Counted from the stretch's first letter, positions 1-8,419 are shown. The stretch: 42,653 nt of DNA from Microvirga arvi (GCF_016892765.1 NZ_JAFEMD010000043.1:1-42653); one strand, 5' to 3'. A program made the numbers and translations. Notes: generated by a model from the sequence alone, not told the origin.

Positions 1-30
1 CGCTTCTTGGGCATTGTGGTCCTCCTGTGA
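1..30 (+). other. 3' end of an upstream reading frame, or displaced start of nosY
   Basis: Frame 1 reads nine residues, RFLGIVVLL, and stops at TGA (28-30). That stop overlaps the GTG at 27-29 used as the start of the nosY frame. It may be the tail of an upstream nos gene such as nosF, translationally coupled to nosY. It may instead be the true beginning of NosY, thrown out of frame by an indel, because NosY proteins normally begin with a short hydrophobic stretch and a K-E-L-type motif before the conserved ATTLLLAxLALSL segment. The window edge prevents a decision. Confidence 0.4.
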
Positions 31-842
31 GCCTCAAGACATACTTCAGGGTGGACCAGTTCAATGGGGGCGGATCAGCCACGACCCTGCTGCTGGCGGG
101 CCTTGCGCTTTCGCTCACCTTCCTCGGCAGCGCCCCCACCGGCACCGTGGGCGTGCGTGCTCTCGACGTGGTGATCGTGAGCCTGTCCAGCCTCACGATC
201 TTCCTGCTGCCGCTGATCGCGCTGCTGATCTCGCACGATGCTATCGTGGGCGAGATGGAGCGCGGCACTATGTTGCTACTTTTGAGCTACCCGGTGGCGC
301 GCTGGCAGGTGCTGCTCGGCAAGTTCGTCGGCCACCTGTCGATCCTGGCCTTCGCGACCCTGCTGGGCTACGGCGCAGCCGCCGGTGCCCTGGCCGCAAC
401 GGGCGCGGAGATCGACGCGGAGAGCTGGCGGGCGTTCTCTTCCATGATCGGCTCGTCGATCCTGCTCGGCGCCGCGTTCATCGCCGTCGGGTATCTGGTC
501 AGCGCGCTGGTGCGGGAGCGCGGTACGGCGGGCGGCATCGCCATCGGCGTCTGGCTGCTCTTCGTTCTGATCTACGATATGGCCTTGCTCGGGATGCTCG
601 TGGTCGATCAGGGGCAGATCCTCTCGGGCGGGGTCCTCAATGCCCTCCTCCTGCTCAATCCGGCCGACGCCTATCGCCTGTTCAACCTGACGGGATCCGC
701 CGGCGTCAGCGCCTTCTCCGGCATGGCCGGGGTGGCGCAGACCGCGACCCTGAACCCTTCCACCCTCCTTGCCGCGCTCGCCGCCTGGGCTCTCGTTCCG
801 CTCGGCCTCGCAGCGCTTGCCTTCTCCAGGAGAGAACTATGA
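27..842 (+). CDS. nosY: NosY, ABC transporter permease for nitrous oxide reductase maturation
   Basis: About 271 aa with some six hydrophobic membrane segments. It carries NosY family stretches such as FLGSAPTGTVGV near the N-terminus, GEMERGTMLLLLSYPVARWQ in the first third and LLLNPADAYRLFN near the C-terminus. In the family NosY is the membrane part of the NosDFY ABC system that supports assembly of the copper centres of periplasmic N2O reductase (NosZ). The stop overlaps the nosL start (ATGA at 839-842), so the genes are coupled. The GTG at 27 is the first start available. The first 15 or so residues do not look like a normal NosY N-terminus, so the real start may lie upstream or the frame may be damaged there. 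Confidence 0.9.
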   Translation: MSLKTYFRVDQFNGGGSATTLLLAGLALSLTFLGSAPTGTVGVRALDVVIVSLSSLTIFLLPLIALLISHDAIVGEMERGTMLLLLSYPVARWQVLLGKFVGHLSILAFATLLGYGAAAGALAATGAEIDAESWRAFSSMIGSSILLGAAFIAVGYLVSALVRERGTAGGIAIGVWLLFVLIYDMALLGMLVVDQGQILSGGVLNALLLLNPADAYRLFNLTGSAGVSAFSGMAGVAQTATLNPSTLLAALAAWALVPLGLAALAFSRREL

Positions 843-1432
843 GAAAGACAATTCTCCTCGCGGCCTTTTCCGGTGCGCTCGCGCTCACTGGATGCAACGA
901 CCAGAAGACCGCCGAGGCCCCACCGCCGCCGGTGGAACTGACGGCAGCAGCCATCGGTCATTACTGCGGCATGAACGTGCTGGAGCACACGGGCCCGAAG
1001 GGGCAGATCATCCTGGCCAGCCGCAAGGAGCCGGTGTGGTTCTCGTCGGCGCGGGACGCGATCTCCTTCACCATGCTGCCGGAGGAGCCGAAGGACATCA
1101 GCGCGATCTACGTGTCGGACATGGCAAAGGCCCCGGACTGGGACAAGCCCGGCACGGGCAACTGGGTCGATGCGCGCAAGGCCTTCTTCGTGGTCGGCAG
1201 CCGGATGAAGGGCGGCATGGGCGCCGACGAGGCGGTGCCTTTCTCCGACAAAGAAGCGGCTGAGAAATTCGCGACCGAGAACGGCGGGCGCGTGATGGCC
1301 TTCGCGGACGTCCCCAAGGACTACGTCCTGGGCGCGACGGCCGAGACGACGAGTTCCGTCGAGGAGGGGCATGCCGGTCATGCTGACCACGACACTCCAG
1401 CCGCGCCAAAAGGTAGCCACGCCCACCACTAG
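839..1432 (+). CDS. nosL: NosL, copper-binding lipoprotein of the nos operon
   Basis: 197 aa. The N-terminus is a lipoprotein signal with lipobox LTGC, the lipidated cysteine being C19. It is followed by the NosL hallmark YCGMNVLEHTGPKGQI and a domain rich in Met and aromatic residues. The C-terminal tail is histidine-rich (HAGHADHD and SHAHH), consistent with metal binding. NosL is an outer-membrane-anchored copper chaperone that supplies Cu(I) for NosZ maturation. The start is supported by an AGGAGAG ribosome site and the 4-bp ATGA overlap with nosY; nosX follows after 10 bp. Confidence 0.95.
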   Translation: MRKTILLAAFSGALALTGCNDQKTAEAPPPPVELTAAAIGHYCGMNVLEHTGPKGQIILASRKEPVWFSSARDAISFTMLPEEPKDISAIYVSDMAKAPDWDKPGTGNWVDARKAFFVVGSRMKGGMGADEAVPFSDKEAAEKFATENGGRVMAFADVPKDYVLGATAETTSSVEEGHAGHADHDTPAAPKGSHAHH

Positions 1433-1442
1433 GGAGGCCCCC

Positions 1443-2441
1443 ATGTCCCCTCACCTCTCCCGCCGACGCCTCATCGGGGTCACGGCTGCCGCAGCAGGTC
1501 TCAGCCTTATGCCATTCGCCCTTGGGGCAAGGGCCGAGGCCCACCTCGTGACCTGGCGTGGTCAGGCGATGGGTGCGGTGGCAACCCTGCAAGTGCATCA
1601 TCATGACCGCACCGTCGCCGAGCGCCTGGTCGAACGCTCGCTTGCGGAGGTTCGCCGCCTTGAGGCCGTGTTCAGCCTCTACCGGGAGGACTCGACGCTC
1701 TCCACTCTCAACCGCCAGGGCTTCCTGGTCGCGCCACCTGCGGAGTTCGTGCAACTCCTGTCGGAGTGCCGCCGCTGCTGGGAACTGACCGGCGGCGCGT
1801 TCGATCCGACCGTGCAGGCCCTGTGGGCGCTCTATCGGGACCACTTTTCCAGCCCCAACGCTGACCCGCAGGGGCCGCCTGCCTCCGCGGTCGGGGCAGT
1901 CCTGGAGCGTGTGGGCTTCGGCCAAGTAAGGTTCGACGCGAACCGGATCGCCCTGCCCCGGCGCGGCATGGGCCTGACCCTGAACGGCATTGCCCAGGGC
2001 TACGTCACCGACCGGGTCGTGGACATCCTGCGTGCCGGGGGCATCGAGAGCAGTCTCGTCGACATGGGCGAGCCGCGGGCCATCGGGCCACGCCCGTCGG
2101 GCGAGCCATGGCGTATTGGCATGGCAGATCCCGACCACCCGGACCAAGTCCGTGATACGGTCCACGCCATCGACCAGGCGGTCGCCACCTCCGGCAGCTA
2201 TGGCTTCCGCTTCGATCCCGAAGGCCGCTTCAACCACCTGCTCGACCCGAGCACGGGGACATCAGCCCATCGATACCGAAGCGTCACGACCATCATGCCA
2301 ACGGCAGCGGCGGCGGACGCGCTGTCGACCGCGTTCAGCCTGCTCCCGCCTGAGGACATCCGGCAGGCGGTCCAGCGGCTTGGAAAGGGGCGGGTCCACC
2401 TGCTCACGGCATCGGGAGAAACCATCATGCTCCACGCCTGA
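1443..2441 (+). CDS. nosX: NosX, ApbE-family FAD:protein FMN transferase
   Basis: 332 aa. The twin-arginine-like signal (SRRRLIGVTAAAAG) predicts export. The ApbE fold is recognisable from the MGAVATLQV start, the FSLYREDSTLSTLNR segment, GGAFDPTVQALW, the LTLNGIAQGYVTDR motif and the AVATSGSYGFRF and HLLDPSTG blocks. In nos clusters this enzyme attaches FMN covalently to a threonine of NosR, the electron donor system for N2O reductase. A GGGAGG site lies 5 bp before the ATG. An alternative start at 1371 lies inside nosL and would hide the signal peptide, so I chose 1443. Its position directly after nosL is the usual end of a nosRZDFYLX operon. Confidence 0.93.
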   Translation: MSPHLSRRRLIGVTAAAAGLSLMPFALGARAEAHLVTWRGQAMGAVATLQVHHHDRTVAERLVERSLAEVRRLEAVFSLYREDSTLSTLNRQGFLVAPPAEFVQLLSECRRCWELTGGAFDPTVQALWALYRDHFSSPNADPQGPPASAVGAVLERVGFGQVRFDANRIALPRRGMGLTLNGIAQGYVTDRVVDILRAGGIESSLVDMGEPRAIGPRPSGEPWRIGMADPDHPDQVRDTVHAIDQAVATSGSYGFRFDPEGRFNHLLDPSTGTSAHRYRSVTTIMPTAAAADALSTAFSLLPPEDIRQAVQRLGKGRVHLLTASGETIMLHA

Positions 2442-2513
2442 GCCCCGCGACGGTGCCAGGAACTGTACCAAGTGCGGATCATTGACCCACCATCCAACGG
2501 CAGGAGATTGACG

Positions 2514-3206
2514 ATGACGGCACATCTTGGAGCAACCGCGCTCTGCGCCCTGCTCTTGGCCCTTCCGGCAACGGCCCAGCAGGAACAGCCACGTTCGATG
2601 ACGCCCTCTCGGGCCGAGCAGAACCCGACGAGCAGCCCGATGGCCGATCCGCACAAAGACGGCGGTCGTCCCGAGAGCCACGGCGGCACGGTGCATGCGC
2701 CCCAGGTCAATGCCGCCGCTCCCTTGCCGGCCGAAATGAAGCCAACCGCCGAAAGCCTTGCCAGGAATGCGATCACGGCCCAGCAATACGGCAATCTCGC
2801 CTCGAAGCGCCACACGAGCGGTGCGGTGCACGATCTCGGCGACAAGATGATTCTCACCAACAGCCGGATCAACCGGGCCCTGACCGCCGCGGCCCCTGAC
2901 CTGAGGGACGTCCAAATCCCGGAGAAGGAGCGTGGCACCTTCGACAGCTTGGCCCGCGACGCCGACGAGACGCAGTTCGGCGTCAATGTCGCCCAGTGGG
3001 TTGTGCAGTCATATCCGCAGGCGATCAGCGACCTGGAGAAGCTGGGTCAGCAGGGCCAGTTCAGCGAGTTGGCGAACGCAGCTGTGCCCGAGATGAAGTC
3101 TCAGCTTTCGGAAGCGCAACGGATACTCCAGTCTGCCAGCGCGGCACCGAATGGGCAGCCCGCCTCTACAGGCACCATTACGGAACCGAAGAAGAAGTCC
3201 GACTGA
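2514..3206 (+). CDS. Secreted DUF4142 family protein
   Basis: About 230 aa with a signal peptide ending near ALPATAQQ. A low-complexity, Pro- and Gly-rich linker follows, then a mostly helical domain with features of DUF4142 (ferritin-like predicted periplasmic helices): AQQYGNLASKRHTSGAVHDLGDKMI and FDSLARDADETQFG are the recognisable regions. The molecular function of DUF4142 is unknown. An AGGAG site (2502-2506) places the start at ATG 2514, although TTG 2508 in the same frame is possible. It lies 72 bp after nosX and may be read from the nos operon. A hairpin follows the stop codon. Confidence 0.75.
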   Translation: MTAHLGATALCALLLALPATAQQEQPRSMTPSRAEQNPTSSPMADPHKDGGRPESHGGTVHAPQVNAAAPLPAEMKPTAESLARNAITAQQYGNLASKRHTSGAVHDLGDKMILTNSRINRALTAAAPDLRDVQIPEKERGTFDSLARDADETQFGVNVAQWVVQSYPQAISDLEKLGQQGQFSELANAAVPEMKSQLSEAQRILQSASAAPNGQPASTGTITEPKKKSD

Positions 3207-3219
3207 TCGGCTAAAGGGG

Positions 3220-3257
3220 CTAGCGGACCGGCTCGATTACTTGAGTTAGTCCGCTAG
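3220..3257. terminator. Perfect 9-bp inverted repeat between DUF4142 and cytochrome c genes
   Basis: CTAGCGGAC at 3220-3228 is matched exactly by GTCCGCTAG at 3249-3257 with a 20-nt spacer. It starts 13 bp after the DUF4142 stop and lies 49 bp before the cytochrome c start. There is no clear T-run, so it could be an attenuating hairpin or a protein-binding site rather than a simple terminator. Confidence 0.4.
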
Positions 3258-3305
3258 GTCCGCACATCTTCTCCCGACTGCCCGACAACCTGCAAGGAGC
3301 CCTCC

Positions 3306-3725
3306 ATGCGCAAAACTCTGATCGTATCCGTTTTCCTGGCCTTGGGCCCTACGCTCGCCCAAGCACAAGATGCGGCCAACGGCGAGAAAGTATTCGCCCA
3401 GTGTCGTGCCTGTCACCAAGTCGGCCCGACTGCCAAGAACGCGGTCGGCCCCGTGCTCAATGGTCTCTTTGGGCGCAACGCGGGAACGGTCGAGGGCTAT
3501 AACTACTCCCCTGCCAACAAGAACTCAGGCATCACCTGGGACGAGGCAGTATTTGCCGAATACATCAAGGATCCCAAGGCCAAGGTGCCAGGCACGAAGA
3601 TGGTCTATGCGGGCCTCAAGGACGAGCAGCGCATCAAGGACCTGATCGCCTACCTCAAGCAGTTCGATGCCGCGGGACAGAAGTCCGCAGGGCTTTCAGG
3701 GGTCCAGCAGCTCGCCGCCCGGTAA
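3306..3725 (+). CDS. Periplasmic class I cytochrome c (c2/c550 type)
   Basis: 139 aa. A signal peptide ends near AQAQ at residue 21. The single heme motif CRACH has C33, C36 and H37, and the axial Met is M99 in PGTKM. The segments GPVLNGLFGR and LIAYLKQF are typical of small soluble class I cytochromes c. Such proteins carry electrons from the bc1 complex to periplasmic reductases, so next to nos and in the same window as nirK it is a plausible donor for nitrite or N2O reduction; that role is inferred. AAGGAG lies 8 bp before the ATG. A 20-residue tail after the last helix (AGQKSAGLSG...) is unusual. Confidence 0.9.
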   Translation: MRKTLIVSVFLALGPTLAQAQDAANGEKVFAQCRACHQVGPTAKNAVGPVLNGLFGRNAGTVEGYNYSPANKNSGITWDEAVFAEYIKDPKAKVPGTKMVYAGLKDEQRIKDLIAYLKQFDAAGQKSAGLSGVQQLAAR

Positions 3726-3870
3726 GATCCCCAACGGCAGGTATGGAGGCTCCAGGCGAACGGGAGCGAGCCATATCCCGTTTCTCGCCCGGCTTCTGCA
3801 TACTCCCCCGATCACCCCGCCAAGTGCAGCCATCCCGGTTGCGTTCCACAGCATCCAGGAGAGACATCCA

Positions 3871-4101
3871 ATGACCGATTCTTGGCTTTCTTCGCTGGTC
3901 ACAGCGACACCCCAGGAGGGGTTCGACCTCGCCGTCAAGCTCTCACGGGTGGGCGTCAAGCTAACCCAACCTTCCGATCAGGTCCGGGACAAGCTGCGGG
4001 CGGCTTATGAGCAGGACTCCGCTCAACTCATCGCGATCTCTCAGGTAATCGCCATCCACTTTCAGACGATAGCCGCGGCAAACAACCATTGGCGGTCGTG
4101 A
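3871..4101 (+). CDS. Small hypothetical protein, 76 aa
   Basis: Begins MTDSWLSSLVTATPQEGFD and is predicted to be helical, soluble and without a signal peptide. A good AGGAGAG site 8 bp before the ATG and its place 145 bp after the cytochrome gene support a real gene. I do not recognise a family. It contains no cysteines and only one histidine pair of note near the C-terminus (AIHF, NNHW). The 186 bp between its stop and the convergent Crp/Fnr gene hold nothing I can identify. Confidence 0.55.
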   Translation: MTDSWLSSLVTATPQEGFDLAVKLSRVGVKLTQPSDQVRDKLRAAYEQDSAQLIAISQVIAIHFQTIAAANNHWRS

Positions 4102-4287
4102 GGGGCAGCGATGTCCTTGCGGCGCATGCCGACAAGTCTCCTGCGCGGGCGGCGTCAACGGTAGTCTGGCCGGCCTGGGCAAAGAGGTGAAGCTCGCCTG
4201 CTGACGGCTGGAGGAGACATGCATACCATCGCCTTGCAGCCGTGCTGAACCTTTCGGGGTTCCGCCCTGTCCTGCCTTGGATGCGCA

Positions 4288-5088
4288 CTAGCGCCGCGCG
4301 GCCCGCCGGGGCTTGGACTCCGGCGATGTCTCTTGGTACAGGAACCGGGCCACGGCCTCGACATCGGCGATGACCAACCGGCGCCGGGAGCGCCGGATCT
4401 GCCGCTGCGTCTCCCAGGCGCGCAGCGTCCGGCTCACAGTGGGCAGGGTGCTGCCGATGAGGTCCGCTAAGTCCTGGCGGCCAACCGGGAACGGGATCTC
4501 GACGCCATCGTCGGTCCGACGGCCGAAGGTGTCGACGAGCTTGAGGATCGCGCGCGCCAGACGGTGCTCGACCGGCTCGTTCGAGAGGTCCCGCAGCCGG
4601 TCCTCCATCTCGCGCAGGCGTGTCTCCAGATCGTGGATGACATTGAACGCCACGCGCGGCTGCCGGTCGATGAAGGTCCTGAGCAGCTCCGAGGGCCACT
4701 GCAGCTCCACGCCGTCCATGACCGACACGGCATCCACGGGATAGAACTTGTCCAGCAGGGCGGGGCTGCCGAAGACCTCGCCGGGCCTGACATACTTGAC
4801 GATGATCCGAGCGCCCTTGGGTGTGGTCTGCATCAACTTGGCGGCACCGGAGGCGAGCACGTGTACCGAGCGGGCGGGCTGCCCGGCCGTGAAGAGCACC
4901 TCGTCGGCATGCACCGTCCGCCGCTGCGCCTGCCGCAGTAGGTCGGCGGCGACCTCCGGCGCAAGCCCGGCCAGAAGGCCTATGGTCTCCACACCATCAC
5001 GCATGGGCTCGTCCCGGTCTCCGGCATCTGTTGGTCCATCGCTGGACCAACGCGCGGGTCCGGGCTCGGGTCGTTCGGTCAGGAGCAT
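4288..5088 (-). CDS. Crp/Fnr-family transcriptional regulator (Dnr/NnrR-like, no Fe-S cysteines)
   Basis: 266 aa if the ATG at 5088 is used; an internal ATG at 5004 (MRDGVETIG) would give 238 aa. The N-terminal half is a cyclic-nucleotide-type beta-roll (LFTAGQPARSVHVLASG, then RPGEVFGSPALL). A long dimerisation helix follows, then a winged helix with recognition region GRQDLADLIGSTLPTVSR. It lacks the N-terminal cysteine cluster of Fnr, which points to the Dnr/NnrR branch that responds to NO through heme; that assignment is inferred. The longer start overlaps the P450 stop by 10 bp, suggesting coupling downstream of the P450. Confidence 0.88.
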   Translation of the reverse strand: MLLTERPEPGPARWSSDGPTDAGDRDEPMRDGVETIGLLAGLAPEVAADLLRQAQRRTVHADEVLFTAGQPARSVHVLASGAAKLMQTTPKGARIIVKYVRPGEVFGSPALLDKFYPVDAVSVMDGVELQWPSELLRTFIDRQPRVAFNVIHDLETRLREMEDRLRDLSNEPVEHRLARAILKLVDTFGRRTDDGVEIPFPVGRQDLADLIGSTLPTVSRTLRAWETQRQIRRSRRRLVIADVEAVARFLYQETSPESKPRRAARR

Positions 5089-6242
5089 CGCTCAACCCGC
5101 AAAGCCAACGAGGTGAATCCGCCGGCCGGGTACGTCGCCCGCACCGGAGGCCTGTCCGGCATGAGCGCGAACGCACGCGTGCGGGCCAGGAGTTCCTCCA
5201 TGACCACTCGCAGCTCCAGCCGGGCCAGCTCCGCTCCCGGGCAGACATGGATGCCGGCGCCGTAGAGCAGGTTGAGCGCCGGGTCACGGTCGAGCCGGAA
5301 CGCGTCCGGATCGCCGAAGACGGCCTCGTCGCGGTTGGCCGAGGCCCAGATCAGGCTGATGCGCGCCCCCGCCTCTAGCCGGCGGCCCCCGATCTCCACC
5401 GCCCGGGTCGTCATCCGGCGGTTGGCGATCAGCGGGGCATGGATGCGCAGGATCTCGTCAATCGCAGCAGGCAGCAGCGGCACGTCCTCTCGGAGGCGCC
5501 ACTGCAGGTCGGGACGGGTGGCCAGGTAGTGCGCCAGGATCCCGACGCTGGCCGCGATGGTGCCCAGCTCGCCCACCGTCCAGTTACGCACGATGCTGAC
5601 GATCTCTTCGGCGGTCAGCGGCCGATCCCAAATCCGCTCAGCAAGCAGGCGGGTGGTGACGTCATCGGGCGCGGCATCCCCGGCTGTGCGGCGCGCGTCC
5701 AGCAGATCCCGGACAAAGCCGTCGAACTCCAGCGCCACGGCCGCGGTGGCGGCCCGGTCGCCGGAGAGCGTCGCCTCATGGTTGCGGCGGATCCATTGCC
5801 GCAGCGGTTCATGCAGCTCCGCCGGCCAGCCCATGAAGGCGCATTGGATCCGCAGAGCGAGGTCGTGGGCGAAGTCGCCCATCAGCTCGACCTCGCCGCT
5901 GGTCGGCAGGCGGTCCACCAAGTCGGCGGCAATGCCCCGGCAGGCTGGCTCGAATGCCCGCACCCGCTCCGGCGCGAAATACGGCTCGATGAGCGCCCGG
6001 TACGCAGTGTGCTCAGGCGGATCCATGCCGTTGGGCACGGAGGGGTGGAGGGAGACGGCGTTGCTGAAGGTGTCGTGGTCCTCCAGCACCCGCAGCACGT
6101 CCGCGTGCCCGAACACGGACCAGTGCAGATAATCGCTGCGGGCGACCGGACAGTGGCCGCGCATGCGGTCGTAGGCGGCGATCTGGTCATCAAAAACGGC
6201 CGGGGACCGTGGATCCCAGTCAAGCTGTGGGCTGTTGCTCAT
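5079..6242 (-). CDS. Cytochrome P450, atypical I-helix
   Basis: 387 aa, soluble bacterial class. Visible P450 landmarks are DPPEHTAYR (74-82), the ExxR motif E263-I-L-R266 and the heme-cysteine loop YGAGIHVCPG with C334. The I-helix, where most monooxygenases have A-G-x-E/D-T-T, reads WTVGELGTIAAS (221-232), so the acid/alcohol pair used for O2 activation is rearranged. The gene sits in a denitrification cluster and overlaps a Dnr-like regulator gene. Substrate is unknown. A role with nitrogen oxides is conceivable, because fungal P450nor also departs from the canonical I-helix, but nothing in the sequence proves it. No ferredoxin or reductase partner is adjacent. Confidence 0.92.
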   Translation of the reverse strand: MSNSPQLDWDPRSPAVFDDQIAAYDRMRGHCPVARSDYLHWSVFGHADVLRVLEDHDTFSNAVSLHPSVPNGMDPPEHTAYRALIEPYFAPERVRAFEPACRGIAADLVDRLPTSGEVELMGDFAHDLALRIQCAFMGWPAELHEPLRQWIRRNHEATLSGDRAATAAVALEFDGFVRDLLDARRTAGDAAPDDVTTRLLAERIWDRPLTAEEIVSIVRNWTVGELGTIAASVGILAHYLATRPDLQWRLREDVPLLPAAIDEILRIHAPLIANRRMTTRAVEIGGRRLEAGARISLIWASANRDEAVFGDPDAFRLDRDPALNLLYGAGIHVCPGAELARLELRVVMEELLARTRAFALMPDRPPVRATYPAGGFTSLALRVERCS

Positions 6243-6311
6243 GAATATATCTGATGCCAGGAAGGGTGTGGGTGCTGTTTGCCGCTGAAGCGGGTGCTTG
6301 TCCTGGCCGCG

Positions 6312-6530
6312 TCACGCCCGGTGCAAAGTACCCGCGATGGGCGGTTCGGACCCGCCCCGAAGGCGCTGCCGCACCGCCATGAGGCCGATAGCAATCGGAA
6401 GCCCGATCATGGCCCCGAGGAGCGCCAGGCCCGCGGCAAGGGCCATCAGGGCCATCCCGGCCAGCAGCGCCAGGGCGGCGAGTCCCTGACCGAGAGCGCG
6501 CAGAAGGGAACGGTGGAACGAAGCGATCAT
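6312..6530 (-). CDS. Small two-helix membrane protein, 72 aa
   Basis: Starts MIASFHRSLLRALG. It consists mainly of two Ala/Leu/Gly-rich membrane segments (LAALALLAGMALMALAAGLALL and an IGLPIAIGLMAV stretch) followed by a basic tail. A GGAG site lies about 7 bp upstream of the ATG at 6530; a longer form from 6557 is possible. It is between the MFS exporter and the P450 on the same strand, so it probably belongs to the same transcript. I do not recognise a family. Confidence 0.5.
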   Translation of the reverse strand: MIASFHRSLLRALGQGLAALALLAGMALMALAAGLALLGAMIGLPIAIGLMAVRQRLRGGSEPPIAGTLHRA

Positions 6531-6639
6531 CGGCAGGCTCCGAAGCGGACAATGCACGCTTGTCGCACCGCCGGTGGCGCGCTGCTTTGCTCCACGACAA
6601 ACAAGCGTGCGTTTACGTGTGGTGCCGGGCGAGCGGTGG

Positions 6640-7920
6640 TCACTCGCCGAAATGGCCAGCCACCCGCGGAGCCGCCTTTAGTTCTGGAAGCCCTCGGCCA
6701 AGGATGGCCGGCGCAACGGCGGCGAGAGCCAGCAGGAGAAGGATCGCGGCCACGAAGAACGGGGCGCCCCAGGCGAGGGACGGACCGGGGTGGGACGCCC
6801 CCATGGCGAAGCTCGTGGTGAACAGAACCGGACCGACAAGGCCGCTCACCCCGCGCAGGCTGTTGAGGGCGCCCTGCAGCCGCCCCTGCTCCGAGGCCGC
6901 GATCCGCTGGGTCATCTCGCTTTGGGCCGCGGGGCCGAACAGGCCCCACAGCGCCGTCACGGGGATGGCCAGCCAGATCCAGCCCCCGCTCGGGGCAAGG
7001 CCGAAGAGCAGGGAGCCGGCGGCGCCACAGGCGAGGCCCGCCACCATGGTCGGCCGCTCGCCCAGTCGCGGCACGACACGGCGCACGAGCCCGCCCTGCA
7101 CCACGGCTGAGGCGATGCCGACAGCCGCCAGCGAGAGGCCGATGGTGACCTGGTCCCACCCGTAGCGGTGGCCGGCATAGAGTACGAACACCGCCGGGAA
7201 GACCTCGTGCGCCAGGTTGGAAAGGAACAGCACTGCGGAAACCCGGAACACCTCCGTGTTCGAGCGCAGCAGCCGCAGGGCGGCCACGGGATTCGCCTTG
7301 CTCCAGGTGAACGGCGTGCGCCGCTCCTGTGGCAGCGACTCCGGCAGGACAAAGACGCCGTACAGCGCGTTAGCCAGACACAGCCCCGCCGCGATCCAGA
7401 ACGGAAGCCGCAGGTCTACGGCACCGAGCATGCCGCCAAGGGCCGGCCCGGCGATGAAGCCAAAGGCGAAGGCCGCGCCGATCACGCCGAATCCGGCCGC
7501 GCGGCGGTCTGCGTCGGTGATGTCGGCGACATAGGCGAAGGCGGCGGTGAAGCTCGACGAGGCCAGGCCGCCAACGGCGCGCCCGACCAGGAGCCAGCCC
7601 ACGCCGGGAGCGACGGCCATGAGCAGGTAGTCGAAACCGAGCGCCAGGTTGGACAGCAGGATGACGGGACGGCGCCCGACCGCGTCGGACAGCGCCCCCA
7701 GGACCGGTGCGCCAAAGAACTGCATCACGGCCCAGGTTAGGCCGAACAGTCCGTACACCTGCGCAGCGCTGACGGCCTCGCCGCCAAGGAAGTCCTGCAC
7801 CAGGCGCGGCAGGACCGGGATGATGATGCCGAACGCCAACAGGTCGAGGGCGACCGTGATCACCAGAAAAGGCAAGGTTGCGCGGCGGGGACGACGAAAT
7901 CGCATGGGCAGATGTTTCAT
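6640..7920 (-). CDS. MFS transporter, TetA-like drug exporter family
   Basis: 426 aa with 12 predicted membrane helices. The N-terminal half has the TetA/Bcr pattern LLAFGIIIPVLPRL in helix 1 and the MFS motif GALSDAVGRRPVIL after helix 2. The EQGRLQGALNSLRGVSGLVGP loop in the C-terminal half is also characteristic of TetA(A/B/C)-like proteins. Proton-driven efflux in the inner membrane is the family activity. Whether the substrate is tetracycline cannot be told from sequence; chromosomal relatives of this kind are common and often not resistance genes. It is 40 bp downstream of ccmE in the same direction. Confidence 0.88.
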   Translation of the reverse strand: MKHLPMRFRRPRRATLPFLVITVALDLLAFGIIIPVLPRLVQDFLGGEAVSAAQVYGLFGLTWAVMQFFGAPVLGALSDAVGRRPVILLSNLALGFDYLLMAVAPGVGWLLVGRAVGGLASSSFTAAFAYVADITDADRRAAGFGVIGAAFAFGFIAGPALGGMLGAVDLRLPFWIAAGLCLANALYGVFVLPESLPQERRTPFTWSKANPVAALRLLRSNTEVFRVSAVLFLSNLAHEVFPAVFVLYAGHRYGWDQVTIGLSLAAVGIASAVVQGGLVRRVVPRLGERPTMVAGLACGAAGSLLFGLAPSGGWIWLAIPVTALWGLFGPAAQSEMTQRIAASEQGRLQGALNSLRGVSGLVGPVLFTTSFAMGASHPGPSLAWGAPFFVAAILLLLALAAVAPAILGRGLPELKAAPRVAGHFGE

Positions 7921-7960
7921 CAGGTGTCCGAGGATGGCGGGTTCACAGGGAAATAGCGCG

Positions 7961-8419
7961 CTAGGGCGATCCGGTCCCGCCCGGATCCTCTCCCTGCCAA
8001 CGGCCCTGGCTCTTCAAGGCGTCCACCACCTCGCGCGGCATGTAGTTCTCGTCATGCTTGGCGAGCACGGTGTCGGCCTTGAAGGTCCCGGCCGGATCGA
8101 GCATGCCCTCGGCGACGACACCCTGCCCCTCGCGGAACAGGTCGGGCAGAAGGCCTCGATACTGCACGCCCACCGCTCCGTTGGCATCCTCGATCCTGAA
8201 GGCGATGACCTGATCCCTGCCCCGTTGGACCGAGGCCTCCTGCACCAGGCCGCCGAGGCGGAAGCGGACGCCGGGCGCAACGCCCTTGGCCTGAACCTCT
8301 GTCGGCGTGTGGAAGAACACGATGGTGTCGCGCATGGCGAAGGAAACGAGGCCGAGCGCGGCGGCAATCGTGGCCAATCCAGTCCCGATCAGGGTAAGGC
8401 GCCTTTGCTTGCGGGTCAT
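7961..8419 (-). CDS. ccmE: CcmE, heme chaperone for cytochrome c maturation
   Basis: 152 aa. An N-terminal anchor (RLTLIGTGLATIAAALGLVSFA) is followed by an OB-fold domain with FFHTPTEV and FRLGGLV. The heme-binding segment LAKHDENYMP has H122 and Y126, the residues that hold heme covalently and axially in CcmE. The protein passes heme to CcmF/CcmH for attachment to apocytochromes c in the periplasm. The other ccm genes are absent here, so this may be a second or relocated copy serving the c-type cytochromes of denitrification (NorC, cytochrome c). A possible TTG-N8-CAA operator lies 61 bp upstream. Confidence 0.93.
   Translation of the reverse strand: MTRKQRRLTLIGTGLATIAAALGLVSFAMRDTIVFFHTPTEVQAKGVAPGVRFRLGGLVQEASVQRGRDQVIAFRIEDANGAVGVQYRGLLPDLFREGQGVVAEGMLDPAGTFKADTVLAKHDENYMPREVVDALKSQGRWQGEDPGGTGSP

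Noticed and set aside
1098..2237. 379-codon frame antisense to nosL/nosX
   Set aside because: It covers parts of two genes and has a composition unlike a protein.
6640..7920. TetA-like exporter as a transferred antibiotic resistance gene
   Set aside because: There is no transposase, integron or tetR neighbour, and the gene lies in frame with the cluster's strand run. Chromosomal TetA-like exporters are common.
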